NCBI RefSeq assembly: GCF_964340395.1
Contig: NC_135554.1
Location: 5,792,475-5,856,474, forward strand
Direction: 5' to 3'
DNA length: 64,000 nucleotides
Origin: Glandiceps talaboti
Taxonomy: Eukaryota; Hemichordata; Enteropneusta; Spengelidae
Shown: positions 12,143 through 25,500 of the stretch, one piece after another
Layout of the letters: every line of letters starts with the position of its first letter
Position numbering within the stretch: position 1 is the stretch's first letter
Notes under the pieces: generated by a model
Databases searched by the model: none
What the model was told of the DNA's origin: nothing
Seen by the model: only the letters and a program-made list of their open reading frames with translations
Translations under genes and position numbers: made by a program

Positions 12143-12524
12143 ATTTTACGCACACACGAAAACATCCTTAGCTAAGGAAAAGTTTGTGTTCCTGGAACTT
12201 TTGAATTTTGTTTGTTCTGGGACAAGTTTTTAGAAATTATAAGACAGCCAGCCGACCTACAAGAAGTTCGTCTTATTTATCATATCTTAAGTCCTTTGTC
12301 GCGTTTTTTTTATTAACCCGTACACCTACCTAGAATGAAGATGCACGTACTAATCGTATATGAACAAATTGACTCATTGTGAGCACCATAGACGGAGAAA
12401 TACAAGAACCAGTTTGCCAATTTGCAGGAAACACCCTTAGAAATAAATCTTTGTTAACACATGATACATAAAAAAGCATGTCGTACCATCAAAACATTAC
12501 TGCATCACCATTTTCAGATTTCGT
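12143..12524 (+). repeat. Copy of the DMRT intron segment (640-1037)
   Basis: Nearly identical to 640-1037, with small indels. It stops just before the position of the DMRT exon and continues into about 80 bp of unmatched sequence before segmental copy 2 begins. It marks the junction of the tandem duplication and a deletion that removed the duplicate DMRT exon. Confidence 0.85.
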
Positions 12525-13092
12525 TAAACGAAATGTCAGTCAAAATACCCATTTTGTGATACTTTTAACTTTGTTTTTGGTTCGAAGCCAACACAATTAA
12601 ACTGATAAACTATATTTAAAAAAATACCGACTTACCTACCCCATTTTCTGAGGCCATGTTATCGGAAGCATACACTCATTTTTTCGCCTCATTAAAATCC
12701 AAACTTATTGCAATTGGGTCGATTATGAACACTGTCCCCTCTAGCTTAGATATGCTACATGAACTTTTATGAACGTGAAGATCGTGATGATGTCTTTGTT
12801 GTATGACCAAAGGCAGAGACGAGCATCATGAGGTGACAAGTGTAAGCTGTACAAATATCATATACTGTATGACTAGAACTTTATTGTGCCTGTCGAGAAT
12901 TCGACTTAAGCATTGAGATGGTGACTCGGCTCCTTAAAGATCCACTTCAGTTTACAATTACAATCCAGGTGTAAAAACCCGGTTGTTTGGTAATGCTATT
13001 AAAAGAAAACTTGGTACAGAACAAAAGAATGATTCCACGTCATTCTTAATTAGACACCAACTAGACGTGCATGTAAGTGGTATATTTGTGGC

Positions 13093-13104
13093 AAATCACA
13101 AATG
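13093..13104. repeat. Target-site duplication of the Penelope-like element (left)
   Basis: aaatcacaaatg here is repeated exactly at 15083-15094. The unduplicated sequence (atcacaaatgcatagg) is present in segmental copy 1 near 6060-6075, where no element is inserted. Confidence 0.8.
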
Positions 13105-15082
13105 TCTTCAAATGGAAATTCATCTGTGTTGGTAAACCATAGTATTCAATTTGAACTTTTGTTCCAAACACAACTAGAAAATTTACCTGAAATTTTCGAC
13201 TGTACACTTCAGTCTTTGTCAACAGATTGACCCACTATTCAGCACACGTGACCTTACAGGACACGTGAGCCTAATAAGGGGTCAAAGGTGCCTGGAAGTT
13301 TGTATCGTCCCCCGGTATGGTAGTAATTCTGAATACATCGGACTATAAACAGAAGTGTCAAGACCTACTGAGTGACAGCGGAACTTATCTTAAATTGGGC
13401 AAGAGGGACCCTACCACCAAGTATAAGAAGGAGCTGGTGTCAGTATTACAACAACTGGAAGAAGAAGGTGGGTTAAACAGAGTCCAATACAGACAGCTGT
13501 ACCCTACTTCAGAGACTCCTCCAAAGTTTTATGGGCTACCTAAAGTTCATAAACTGAATATTCCTCTTCGTCCCATTGTCAGCAGTGTAGGATCCATAAC
13601 GTACAACTGTGCTAAATTTCTGGCTGGTATTCTATCTCCACTGGTTGGCAAGTCTAAACATCACGTCGTCAACTCCCAAGAATTTGCAGATGCGATCAAG
13701 AAGGAAAGGGTTGAACCTGATGAGGAGTTACGTTCTTATGATGTAACTGCTTTGTTCACCTCAGTACCTATTGACAAAGCATTGGATGTGATATTACATA
13801 GACTACAGGAGGACACCACCCTTAACCAGCGAACCAGTTTATCACCCAGCCAAGTGGTTAAGCTACTCAGTGTTTGTCTGAAGTGCACTTATTTTGTTTA
13901 TGATTGTGTGTTCTTCCAACAAATTCATGGTGCAGCTATGGGGTCACCTGTTTCCCCCATAGTATGCAATCTGTACATGGAGCAATTAGAACTCCGCGCC
14001 ATAGAAACAGCCCCCCATCCTCCATTATGGTGGTACAGATACGTGGACGACACGCACACAAAACTTAAAAAGTGTCACTCTCAGGAATTCACTGACCATC
14101 TTAACAGTCTTGACCCAGACATCAAGTTTACCACCGAGGAAGAACAGGATAGGTCTCTGGCTTTCCTAGATACGACCACAGTTATTCAGGATGATGGCTC
14201 TTTAAAAACTAAAATCTACCGCAAACCCACCCATACAGACCAGTACCTCAATTTTTACTCTAACCACCCTTTACAGCACAAACTAGGTGTGATCCGGACG
14301 CTTCATCACAGAGCAGATACGGTGATTACCTACAACTCAGATCGTGAAGAAGAAAAGACTCACATCAACCAGGCACTGTATAGGTGTGGATACCCAAAGT
14401 GGGCAGTAGATAAAGCCACAGTCATCCAGCCTCAAAAGTCAAAGACCATCCGTAAGAATGAACAACCAAGTAAGGGTTTAGTGGTCCTACCTTACATCAA
14501 GGACACTTCAGAGGCACTAAAAAGAATCTTTACTGCTTACGGTATAAACACCTGCATCAAGCCCACTAAAACCTTGCGGCAATTATTGGTGTCTCCAAAG
14601 GACAAGACTAAAAAGGAACATGTATGTGGAGTAGTGTACCAAATTCCTTGCCAGGGCCAGACCAACACAGGCCAATGCAAAGATTCATATATAGGGGAAA
14701 CTGAGAGATCACTCAAGACCAGATTTTTGGAACACAGAAGACCTAGTTCCAGCACATCAGAGGTCTCCCAACACATCCACATTGAATCACCCGGTCACTC
14801 GGTTAACATAAATGAAGTGAAGATACTGGACACTGAAACCAGATATTTTGAACGGGGAGTGAAAGAAGCTATTTACATCCGAGCACTCAAACCATCACTA
14901 AACAGAGACGGGGGACGATACAAACTTCCAGGCACCTTTGACCCCTTATTAGGCTCACGTGTCCTGTAAGGTCACGTGTGCTGAATAGTGGGTCAATCTG
15001 TTGACAAAGACTGAAGTGTACAGTCGAAAATTTCAGGTAAATTTTCTAGTTGTGTTTGGAACAAAAGTTCAAATTGAATACT
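13105..15082 (+). mobile_element. Penelope-like retroelement, 5'-truncated, with long inverted repeats
   Basis: The element sits between two 12-bp direct repeats. About 175 bp at the left (roughly 13141-13315) is the reverse complement of the right end (roughly 14908-15082), including the last coding bases of the ORF. The body joins the left arm at the middle of the reverse-transcriptase gene, so the 5' part is missing. Penelope-like elements are known for partly inverted, truncated copies of this kind. It is absent from segmental copy 1, so it inserted after the duplication. Confidence 0.9.
13317..14969 (+). CDS. Penelope-like reverse transcriptase with GIY-YIG endonuclease (5'-truncated ORF)
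   Basis: Open frame of 550 residues. Seen: GLPKVHK at 73-79, catalytic-region SYDVTALFTSVP at about 140-151, GAAMGSPVSP at about 205-214, and YVDD at 242-245, all reverse-transcriptase motifs typical of Penelope-like elements. The C-terminal part has a GIY-YIG nuclease: VVYQIPC at 439-445, SYIGET at 457-462, R464 and FLEH at 470-473. The ATG is an accident of truncation: it starts right where the inverted left arm ends, and the RT N-terminal region is lacking. The last codons lie within the right inverted repeat. The frame is otherwise undamaged, suggesting a recent insertion, but this copy cannot encode a complete RT. Confidence 0.88.
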   Translation: MVVILNTSDYKQKCQDLLSDSGTYLKLGKRDPTTKYKKELVSVLQQLEEEGGLNRVQYRQLYPTSETPPKFYGLPKVHKLNIPLRPIVSSVGSITYNCAKFLAGILSPLVGKSKHHVVNSQEFADAIKKERVEPDEELRSYDVTALFTSVPIDKALDVILHRLQEDTTLNQRTSLSPSQVVKLLSVCLKCTYFVYDCVFFQQIHGAAMGSPVSPIVCNLYMEQLELRAIETAPHPPLWWYRYVDDTHTKLKKCHSQEFTDHLNSLDPDIKFTTEEEQDRSLAFLDTTTVIQDDGSLKTKIYRKPTHTDQYLNFYSNHPLQHKLGVIRTLHHRADTVITYNSDREEEKTHINQALYRCGYPKWAVDKATVIQPQKSKTIRKNEQPSKGLVVLPYIKDTSEALKRIFTAYGINTCIKPTKTLRQLLVSPKDKTKKEHVCGVVYQIPCQGQTNTGQCKDSYIGETERSLKTRFLEHRRPSSSTSEVSQHIHIESPGHSVNINEVKILDTETRYFERGVKEAIYIRALKPSLNRDGGRYKLPGTFDPLLGSRVL

Positions 15083-15094
15083 AAATCACAAATG
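15083..15094. repeat. Target-site duplication of the Penelope-like element (right)
   Basis: Exact repeat of 13093-13104, immediately after the right inverted repeat, followed by the host sequence catagg also found in copy 1. Confidence 0.8.
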
Positions 15095-15305
15095 CATAGG
15101 TATAAAACTTTGTAGAGTTTATCTGAACACTTTGTATAATCTATCAGGAGTTAAGTGAATGGTTTTGTTTTATTCAAGTAGGAAAGTGACTGTAAGTTCG
15201 TTAGTGTAAGGACTGTAGTGTAATACGAACCAAATGCCCAAAGATAGCAAATTTGTTTTTCCAACGTCTAAAACCATCTCGTCACGTGTGTACCAATTTG
15301 CTACG

Positions 15306-16426
<1,121 letters not shown>

Positions 16427-16724
16427 CATGTGTGTATGTGTGTATGTATGTATGTATGTATGTATGTATGTATGTATGTATGTATGTATGTATGTATGTA
16501 TGTATGTATGTATGTATGTGTGTGTGTGTGTGAGTGTATGTATGTATGTATGTATGTATGTATGTATGTATGTATGTATGTATGTATGTATGTGTGTATG
16601 TATGTATGTGTGTGTGTATGTGTGTGTGTGAGTGTATGTATGTATGTATGTATGTATGTATGTATGTATGTACGTATGTATGTATGTATGTATGTATGTA
16701 TGTATGTATGTATGTCTGTATGTT

Positions 16725-16755
<31 letters not shown>

Positions 16756-16818
16756 ATGTATGTATGTATGTATGTATGTATGTATGTATGTATGTATGTA
16801 TGTATGTATGTATGTATG

Positions 16819-16852
<34 letters not shown>

Positions 16853-16896
16853 TGTGTGTGTGTGAGTGTATGTATGTATGTATGTATGTATGTATG

Positions 16897-16925
<29 letters not shown>
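16427..16925. repeat. Expanded (TATG)n microsatellite, about 500 bp
   Basis: TATG units with TGTG/TGAG interruptions repeated three times and an internal (TCTG)n block near 16727-16755. It generates a 233-codon open frame on the - strand and others on +, which are artefacts. Confidence 0.95.
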
Positions 16926-16927
<2 letters not shown>

Positions 16928-17145
16928 TGTATGTATGGTATGTATGTTACATTATACATATGCAAGCTCATATCAATAAGCATGTTACATAGTATCCATA
17001 GTTCAAAGTGCTTATTCGAAAACAAAAACACATTCCACATTTACAAATATAACATCACAATATAACACCCTTCATTGTTGTTATGGTATCAAACACTATT
17101 ACACTAAACTTCATGGCGATTTACCTCTCCTTTCATATTTCAAAG

Positions 17146-18972
17146 TCAAAAGCAAGAACATTTCGGGCCAGAAGTAATACTTAGTTGATGGATTTTGACA
17201 CTTTTCAATGCAGATTTGTGAATCATGTTGAGAGTTGATTCTAATGTATCAGGATATGAATCGCAATGAAAAATGGTCAATACTTGTAGATATGGGCAAC
17301 TCTTCAATACAGATAGACCATTGCTGGTTAATTCTGTAAAGGGTTTCCCCAATAAATGTAATTCTTCAAGAGGACATTTTATGGCTAGCTCCCTCAACCC
17401 GTCATCATTTATCGTTTCGTGTGCAGGCCACGTAAAGGGGCCATGGCCAGGGTGTGCACCAAAAGCCTTATCTATCTGCAATTTGTTAAAATGGGGACAG
17501 CTCAGGGAGATGCTTATGAGCAATCGATTATCAATATAATTATTATTTGTTGTGAATTCACGAAGTTGAGTACATGACTCAACTATCTCACCGAGAATGG
17601 ATTTCACACTCTCAAAAAATTTGATGTGTGAATGAGGATTTGATACGCCAATGGGATAAACAATTGCACTGCTCATTAATTGTAAACGATAAATCTTCTT
17701 TGATCTGTGTTTATCTCTGAACATTTCTAGAAGGATGTTCAGCGTGGATTCATCGGTACAGCATAGACCCAGAGATGTCAAACTGACACAATGATCAACG
17801 ATACATGTGATGACGGAATGCTCAAGATCATAGCTTGGTTCTTGGAAACCAGGGCAAGGAAAATCAAGAACCTTCAACCGTGGTCCGAGCTGAGTAAATA
17901 TAGCCTCTAATGACTCAAATTTGAAACAAAGCATTGGAATGCATAATTCTTGCAAACTCAATGGAAAGTCTGGAAGTTTAAATGGTTCCTGCGTGACAAG
18001 ATGGGCTGTACTTTCCGGCATTAGCTTAAATGTTGTTATGCTGACAGGAAGTTCACATATTTGGGGTTGTGTATTTTGGTCGAACAAAGTTGGCAAAATG
18101 ACTACACTCTGCAATTCTTTACAATTCTCCTTAAACAGATGTGTGATGTCATAGCTCTTTGTAGGTTCGCTAATCCAGACATTGTAATACTTAAGTATTA
18201 ATGTAGTCAAATTTTGGCAATGCTTTCCTATGGAATGGAAAGCCTCATCAGAGAAACATCTTGCCTTACCGTCAACGACGAACGTCTTTAAATGTGACCC
18301 TATGTATTTAGCAATATTGATTATGGCTTTATTCCAGTTTTCCTCGACTTTAATTTTTTGATGAACATTATTCACAACCCACATTTCTTGTACTTCTGAC
18401 CATCTGATGTTTATGCTTTCTAAACCTACATTATTTCTTGCTACACTCTCCATGCCCTTTACAAATGAACTTAATAATGTCATTAGTGTGTTAGCGGCAA
18501 ACATAAATTCCTTAAGATTGGGGTTTTTGACTTTAGTAAGGAAATCACATGACTTCATATCGATAAACTGTATCTCAAGAATTTCAAGGTCGGACTGTTT
18601 TTCAAGTAATCTCGTCATTAAAGTTTCACGTTTAGCTTTGTTGCATACCGTGAATATCTTGCAATGGTGAAAGCAATTGATATTACCAATTCGAAGACTT
18701 CGTAACTTGCATGGAGTCTCTGCCAGGCATTCTAAAACCTCATCCGTTGCTTCAGGACGCATGTATAGCTTGACATCTTTTAACTCTGGAACAAACAGAC
18801 ACTTGTTGATGACTGGAACATATTCTTTAGTTATCATTTCACGCTCAGACAGCGTCTGCAGTACGACCTCTTTCAACCTGGTTGGTAACCGTTCTCTGAC
18901 CACGTCACCTGGTAATATTGGTAGGTGGTCAACAAGACACTTCAGAGACAGACCTTGAAGACTAGCCATCAT
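17146..18972 (-). CDS. LRR protein with N-terminal BC-box/Cul2-box pattern (intact copy 2)
   Basis: Duplicate of the gene at 8222-10048, same length (608 residues from MMASLQ) and nearly identical. BC-box S4-L5-x3-S9-x3-L13 and Cul2-box L29-P30-x2-L33-x3-V37 are unchanged. Differences cluster in the LRR body, for example ANTLMTLLSS for TNKIMILESS, AHLVTQ for ALQVTQ, and HPGHGPFTWPAH for HPDSGHFTLPAH. The acceptor AG at 18978-18979 sets the start; the open frame continues to 19038 only because the intron end lacks stops. It ends in the same KCSCF. No disabling change is seen, so both duplicates look functional. Confidence 0.85.
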   Translation of the reverse strand: MMASLQGLSLKCLVDHLPILPGDVVRERLPTRLKEVVLQTLSEREMITKEYVPVINKCLFVPELKDVKLYMRPEATDEVLECLAETPCKLRSLRIGNINCFHHCKIFTVCNKAKRETLMTRLLEKQSDLEILEIQFIDMKSCDFLTKVKNPNLKEFMFAANTLMTLLSSFVKGMESVARNNVGLESINIRWSEVQEMWVVNNVHQKIKVEENWNKAIINIAKYIGSHLKTFVVDGKARCFSDEAFHSIGKHCQNLTTLILKYYNVWISEPTKSYDITHLFKENCKELQSVVILPTLFDQNTQPQICELPVSITTFKLMPESTAHLVTQEPFKLPDFPLSLQELCIPMLCFKFESLEAIFTQLGPRLKVLDFPCPGFQEPSYDLEHSVITCIVDHCVSLTSLGLCCTDESTLNILLEMFRDKHRSKKIYRLQLMSSAIVYPIGVSNPHSHIKFFESVKSILGEIVESCTQLREFTTNNNYIDNRLLISISLSCPHFNKLQIDKAFGAHPGHGPFTWPAHETINDDGLRELAIKCPLEELHLLGKPFTELTSNGLSVLKSCPYLQVLTIFHCDSYPDTLESTLNMIHKSALKSVKIHQLSITSGPKCSCF

Positions 18973-19846
18973 TTTTTCTGTAGAGAAAAAGTTTGCGAAT
19001 AAGACAATCCAAGCAGGCCAATAACAGTGTCGACACACCTCGAAATATCATATTGTGCTACTTTAATTTAATTAATTTTAGGACTTTAAAAACAATTCGT
19101 GTCATTTCGTTAAAATCAGATATCTTCAATCACGCCATTTAATTACTTATACATAGAAACCCACAATCTATACAAACCATTATCGCCACCGACCTTATTA
19201 GTAGAACAAAGAGTTGCCACTGTGTATAGGGTTAGTGGGAGCATTCCCGACGTTTTATCTAACATGAAAATATCCCTGTTGCGTAAGAGTATTGTACCCA
19301 GACTCATACTGAGAATGACACTTCGGTGAACTGTATCGACCGATTGATTGACGTCATAGTGTTATGTTCTGTAAATTTATTTCCTGTTTCCTGGTTTAGG
19401 TCAACTCCGATGGACGCCTTTAACGAAAGACTACAATTTAGAAGTGCGTTAAACCCGATGTTGGCGCTTTCATTCTGATATTTTTTAGACGGTCAATGTG
19501 AAATGTAAACATTTGCCCTGTCAAACAACATGTGGAAATTTTAATTTATTTTGGTCGCGCCAGAAGATAAGATTTAGCAACGTCTGTAAGATATTAGTCG
19601 AGACAGACGATAAAACGTAGCAATGTTAGTAGGGATTTTGTCGCATTCTGTTTCAAGTTTCCGAACTGATAGCTATATTCAAGAAAATGCAATGACTATG
19701 AAAGATCAACCACTTAATTAAGAAAGAGAGGTATTCGTTTAGGTAGTGGCGAAAGTCGACGGCAGCGTATTTTGCATGAAAATGATCACTTACTTTTTAA
19801 GTTGTTGCAACTCCTAACTAATGATTCCACCAACATTATAACTTAC

Positions 19847-20030
19847 CAGAGTAGCTAGATGTATATTCTCCGGCAAGGGCAAGGCAGTATTACTTCCTCA
19901 CACTGGTGGAAATTGAGATTACGTATTGGGCAGTGGTGGAGACTTGATTCACTTGTTGATCTATGTTTGACAAGTAGTGGCCTGTGTAAGTGACAGCGTT
20001 CCGGACCACATATATTCTGAGACTAAACCA
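19847..20030 (-). other. Conserved non-coding first exon of LRR copy 2
   Basis: On the - strand ends CTACTCTG with donor GTAAGTTATA at 19846. It matches the exon at 10941-11125 nearly exactly. The implied intron down to 18978 is about 869 nt. Confidence 0.6.
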
Positions 20031-20360
20031 TTCTGTAAACTCATGCTATAAAATTAGGTCAGGGTACATTCAGTTCAGGTCAAATCTGATATTTTTTGGA
20101 TTCAGATTCAGATTCAGATTCGGTTTTACGATCCACTTATATTGATAAGATTTCGATCCTACTTGAGATTCATTTGAGATTTTATGTCACTATTACTTGA
20201 AATCATTTGATTTTTTTGTCTCTAAACGTCTATGTTAATTAAGTTTTTAAAGGACTGTTTTTTTTTATATAATTGTTATGTCTGAAACTTTTGAAATTCA
20301 GAAATAAAATTAATACTTAAAGACAAGAAAAAAAAATATGCAAAGTTTAGTTTAATTTAT

Positions 20361-21065
20361 GAATACTGATTTGATATCGCTCAATACTTATTTGTGGTTC
20401 ATTTTGAGGATTTGCCCTAATGTATCACGGGTCCGTATGAATCATTGTCAACATTGGTAGATATTGGCAATTTATACCTAATACTGAAAGGACGTTGCCA
20501 GTTATTCTTGTGAAAGGGGGTCATCATCAGTTATTATATCTCCTCCAATTTTTTTCTAAAAGAGTTAAGGATATCACTTATCCAATTCCACACCTAGCTG
20601 TAATGTCCTTTAAATAGGGATAATTATATGCAATTGATTATCAACATATCGACTATGTGAAGTCAGTTCACGAAGTATTGAAAATGACAAACCTATGCCA
20701 ATCAATCAGGTTTTAACCTTAAAAAATGATGTATTGTGAATTAGATATTAAATTCATACGATGAATCTTGTTTGATCTGCTTTTCGTCCTCAACATTACT
20801 CGAAGCTTAACTAGAGAAGCGTCGTAGAGGCCAAAGGATGACCGATTTATATAAAAAAAAATAAACAACGTGTAGTGACTTAAGTTTACAACACCTCACC
20901 AGGAACATAAATTACCTGCAACTTCAATGGGGAAATCAGAAACAATAGAGCTATTGGTGAGTTCTGTAATATATTATGCTACGTATAATTATAAATTATC
21001 AGCTATCAGATAATTGACAAATATCAGGATTTCCTTTATTCAGATAGAACAATATGCACATATGT
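20361..21065 (-). pseudogene. LRR-gene relic P2
   Basis: Duplicate of relic P1 with the same lesions, continuing slightly further (to the segment corresponding to the central LRRs). After about 21080 it jumps to sequence that normally lies upstream of an LRR start codon (cctggcaggccaacgacattttga), so the N-terminal half is deleted. Confidence 0.72.
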
Positions 21066-21079
21066 AACAAATTCAAAAT

Positions 21080-22240
21080 TGATCCTACAAATCCTGGCAG
21101 GCCAACGACATTTTGAAGTCTCACCTCAAAATGTTTTATTTGCCGCCTTTTTCATTAATTTTTAGTGTTTCTATTGAATATCATCGCTTCATTTTTTACC
21201 GTTCGCTTCATGTTGCAAATACAACAAATATACCAATATAACAAATTTAACCCGATTACGATTTGTTTATTTTCAATACGTTATAAAATATGCATATGTT
21301 CTGCCATGCTAGAGGGTCAACATTATGACAGCCCCTAAACATTTCATTTGATATCATGACAGGTATCGTTACACATTGTCGTCATACAAATGAAAATATA
21401 ATATAATAGCAATTCGAATTGCATTTTTTCTTCTTTTCACATATTCCGTACCGTGAACGTAGTAGTTTAAATCATTCTGATCAGCCAGTATTGTAGTCAA
21501 AGGATGAACTGTGTACGAGATAATGTATGTGGTATAACTGGAACATAGACTTTATTTATCAAAGCCCTGATGAGTTCGGTCTCACGGCCTCACCCCAATG
21601 CCAGAACCAGGAGTCGACTGCCCTACATTTTACAAACCACTTTACAGGAAAACTTGGAATGTCTGTTGTCTAAAAATGGCTATAAATTACAAAATGACGC
21701 GAATTTGAAACAAAAGGACGCCATTGGGACAATTGTTTTTCAGACACACTATCTTTTAAAATACTACACTTGTAGATTCACATGACAATTTTGTGCAGAG
21801 ATGATCGAATGATTAAGTCTAAATGGCAGAAACAATATCTGCTATTCACCTTACATGACCACAATGTTACATCGCATGTGTAAGGTCAGTAAGAGGTGTA
21901 TTCAGTTTGCCTTACATATATATAAATAACACTATGCTATACACAAATAACTTAATACAGCTTATTTTTTATTTGTGGTGCAATTTTACTGATACGCTTC
22001 GTGGAGAATGGGAGGTAGCGTTTTTTACTGATTTCATACTGAAGCTGTCACTTCTATGTCAATACAAAAGTAGACAAGCAACAATTTGTTTGACAGTTTA
22101 TTGACAAGGGTCAAAGACCAATGATTATAGTCAGACAACAAACAAGACAGTTATTTATGAAATTAAATGTGCGTTATTTGATTGGACCTTTCCTTTAATA
22201 CGCATGGGGGTCGCGAAGAGACACATTCCTACTCGTTTAT
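21080..22240. other. Duplicated LRR flanking block, no coding copy
   Basis: Sequence shared with about 43700-44400 and 55960-56780 (for example the TTTCATTCTGAAGCTG, GCCATGCTAGGGGG and TTCACATATTCC blocks). It is LRR 5'-flank material left after gene loss. The open frames at 21570-21785 and 21907-22104 show no domain. Confidence 0.5.
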
Positions 22241-22241
22241 T
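22236..22241 (-). terminator. Poly(A) signal of LRR pseudogene P3
   Basis: AATAAA on the - strand, 36 nt past the ancestral stop; the same arrangement is seen behind the intact copy at 28659. Confidence 0.6.
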
Positions 22242-22276
22242 AAGCTTTGAGTCACCGAACGCCATATTTTGTAGAT

Positions 22277-24095
22277 TCACAGTGAAGCATCCTGGAATAG
22301 CATCAACCTCAAGTCATTAAATTGGGGTAATGGTCTATAATAGGTAACTGACAAGGCCTCGGAACTACCACCGTCATTACACTTTAGTTGATGATCAATT
22401 TTGATACCTCTCAATACTGATTGCTTGATCCTTTTGAGGACTGGCTCTAAGGTATCAGCGTTCAAATGAAAAATGGTCAACACTTGTAGATATGAGACCA
22501 TTGCTGGTTATTCTAGTGAATGGTGCCCCCAGTAAATGTAATTCTTCTAGGGGACAGTGTACAGCCAATTCACGTAAGCCTTCATCACTTATCGTATCTT
22601 CTCCTTCATAAACTCCCCCATCTATCTGTAATTTCTTAAAATAGGGACAATTTAAAGCGATACTTTTGAGCAATCTATTATCAATGTAACTGTTATTTGT
22701 CGCGAATTCACGAAGCATGATACATGACTCAACTATGTCAATCAACCAGGTTTTAACCATCTCAAAATCTTTGATGTGTGGGTAGTGATTCGACTTGCGA
22801 GAGGGATTAATATTTACATTACCCATCAAATTCAAACGATTAATATTGTTCGATCTGTTCTTATCCTTGAACATATCTTGAAGCTTATCTAGCGAAGCGT
22901 TATGGAAACAACAGAGACCCAAGGATGACAGATTTATACAATGATCAACGATACATGATATCAGAGTTTGCTCAAGATCAGGGTTCCGTATTAATCCAAG
23001 ACAAGGAAAATCAAGATTCTTCAATCGTGGTCAAAGCTGAGTAAAAACAGCCTGTGCTGACTCTATTTCAAAAAGGTGCATTGGAATACCGAGTTCTTGA
23101 AAGGCAACAGGAATATGAGAACGGTTGAAGGATCGTGCTGTACTCGACATGAGTTTAATTGTTCTCATGTTCCTAGGGAAATAAACTATATCCGGATCAT
23201 CTTCAGTCATGTAGAGTACAGGTGTTGAGATTACTAAATTCTGTAATTGTTGACAATTCTCCTTAAACGGTAGCATGATAGAGGAACTATGAAAGGGAAC
23301 AGATTGCCAGGGATACACACTCCATATGTCACGACTCTGAAGTATCAATGAAATCAAGTTTGGGCAATATCGTGCTATATATCCGAGAGTGTCTTGGTGA
23401 AGTCCTACCTGGCCGTCGACAACTAATAACTTTAAATTTGCACCGATGTATTTAACGGTATTGATAATGATCTCATTCCACTTTGCAGCTTGCGCAAAAG
23501 CAATAACGTTAGTGTCATTTAGGTCTAAATATTTGATGGTTAAGTTTTACAGACTGTCATTATTCTTTGCTACGCTTTCCATGCCCTTTCTGAAGGTATC
23601 TAATAGCATTTGCGTATTGACATGAATCATAAATTCCTCGAGATTACGACTCTTGATGTTTGAAAGGAAATTACATGACTTCATGTCAATAAACTGTATC
23701 TCAAGAACTTCTAGATCATGCTGGTTTCCAAGTAACCTTTTCATTAACCTTTCACGTTTAGCTTTCCTACATTTCGGTTTTGACTTCATATAAGGAAAAC
23801 AATTATTACTTGCGATTCGAAGACATCGTAATGTGCATGGAGTCTCAACAAGACATTTTCAAACCTTATTGGTTGCATCTGGACGTGTGAATAAGTTGAC
23901 ACATTTTAACTCTGGAACAAAGAGACACTTGTTGATGAAAGGTACGTATTCTTTAGTAATCATGTCACGGTCAGACAGCCTCTGCAGTACGACCTCTTTA
24001 AGCCTGGTTGGTAATTTTTCTCTGACCACATCACATAATATCGGTAGGTGGTCAGTAAGTGATTTCAGAGCCAGGTCTTGAAGACTTCCTATCAT
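22277..24095 (-). pseudogene. LRR-gene copy P3, nearly full length, four lesions
   Basis: Alignable end to end with the copy at 28659-30569: it starts MIGSLQDLALKSL with intact BC-box and Cul2-box, and ends FQDASL. One frame carries three nonsense codons: TGA at 23859-23861 (after ATNKV), TAA at 23547-23549 (a K codon in SLKNL) and TGA at 23031-23033 (the G codon of QLGPRL). A deletion of about 23 nt near 22497 removes LVLGMCCP and shifts the frame. The splice acceptor (CTACAG near 24101) and the upstream first exon survive. A recent pseudogene. Confidence 0.9.
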
Positions 24096-24107
24096 TATTT
24101 CTGTAGA

Positions 24108-25361
24108 GAAAAGAGTAAGTTAAGATTTTGGTCATGACAATCCTACCAGGCCATAGATATTTTGACGTCGTTCGATATATGCTTTATTTTCTAGCTTTCT
24201 TCATTAATTTTACCCCAATACTTAAGAATGTTGAATGTGATAATAACGTTAACCCTATAATGACATGGATCAATACAACCTTTGAATGTGGTTTAACTAT
24301 CTGTGACACTTATGCCAATACACAATTGCAGCAGACAGGCAACAATTTGACAGTTTATTGACAGGGGTATACATATGACAGACTCTAATTAGACGTAAAT
24401 AAAACAGCAGTGCAGGCTATTCACGAAATGAAATGAACAATCAAACACAAAGGAGAGCGACTGTTGGCAAAATATAAACCAGCTTTAAACTGAATGTCTT
24501 CGGTAAGGCAAAGTGTTTAGATGTTCGTTCCTACACACAGTAATTATTGGAATGCAAAAGAACATAGGCGATTAGTTAGTTTGAAGTATGTACGGAATGT
24601 TATTGAATTTGAAGAGTGAATTTGTAATATATAACCTAACTTCTGAAAATAATTAATTATGCAAATGAGTCGATACAACTAAAAGCTATATCACCAAGCT
24701 TTTCTGACCATACACGGTTAATCATATGCAGGTTTGAAATTTGTCTTTAATTACATGGAAAACACGGAAATAATGAGTGATTAAGACGGAAAGCGTCATT
24801 ATCAAACTTTATATAGTACATGCACTTTGTTATCATTAATTTATGTACCAAATTATATTACATTTGAAGAGTGCCTAATTACTGAGAAAATGACTCGTTA
24901 AAACTAAATGTTACATCAGTAGGCTTTATGAGACATGTACACCCTGGTATCACGTGCATACCTAATATATAATCTTCCTTATGGAAGGTAACATCGAACG
25001 TATTTGGATTAACATATTTTTTGTCAAATACGTAAACACAGAAGATGTAATTTGTTATGGGTGAAAGCTAATGTCGCACACTGCACTAGTCGCACAGTGC
25101 AATTGATTGCAATGACTCCATAAGGTGTACGATATTACAAGGAAGAGCCACATAACCGTCTCAATCATTATGAGTTAAAACATGTCACATGACAGGCCAT
25201 TCTTAATAATCAAAATTCGTCCACGTCCTATTTCTTCCGCCATTATCCCGACCCATGGCAACAATAAAATAGCAGCAGGGATTTGAAGTTACGTGATCAT
25301 GTACTTTATTGAAGTTATCGTACCTTCTATTATAGAGATTCCACCCAAAACTAGAACTTAC
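24108..25361. other. 5' intron region of pseudogene P3
   Basis: No gene. It includes a copy of the conserved intronic block at about 24310-24390 (TTTGACAGTTTATTGACA core). Confidence 0.5.
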
Positions 25362-25500
25362 CAGAGAAGTTGTGGTATATTCCCAGACAAGTAGAAGACA
25401 GTATGACTTCGTCACAGTGGTAGAAATTAAGACTAGCTATTAGTGGTGGAGATTTGTTTCATCTGTTGATCTCTATGTTGGCAGTGTTTATATGAGTGGG
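25362..25500 (-). other. Conserved non-coding first exon of pseudogene P3
   Basis: On the - strand ends TTCTCTG with donor GTAAGTTCTAG at 25361. It matches the first exons of the intact genes in the GTGGTGGAGA/CACCACT and CTGTGACGAAG blocks. Confidence 0.6.
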
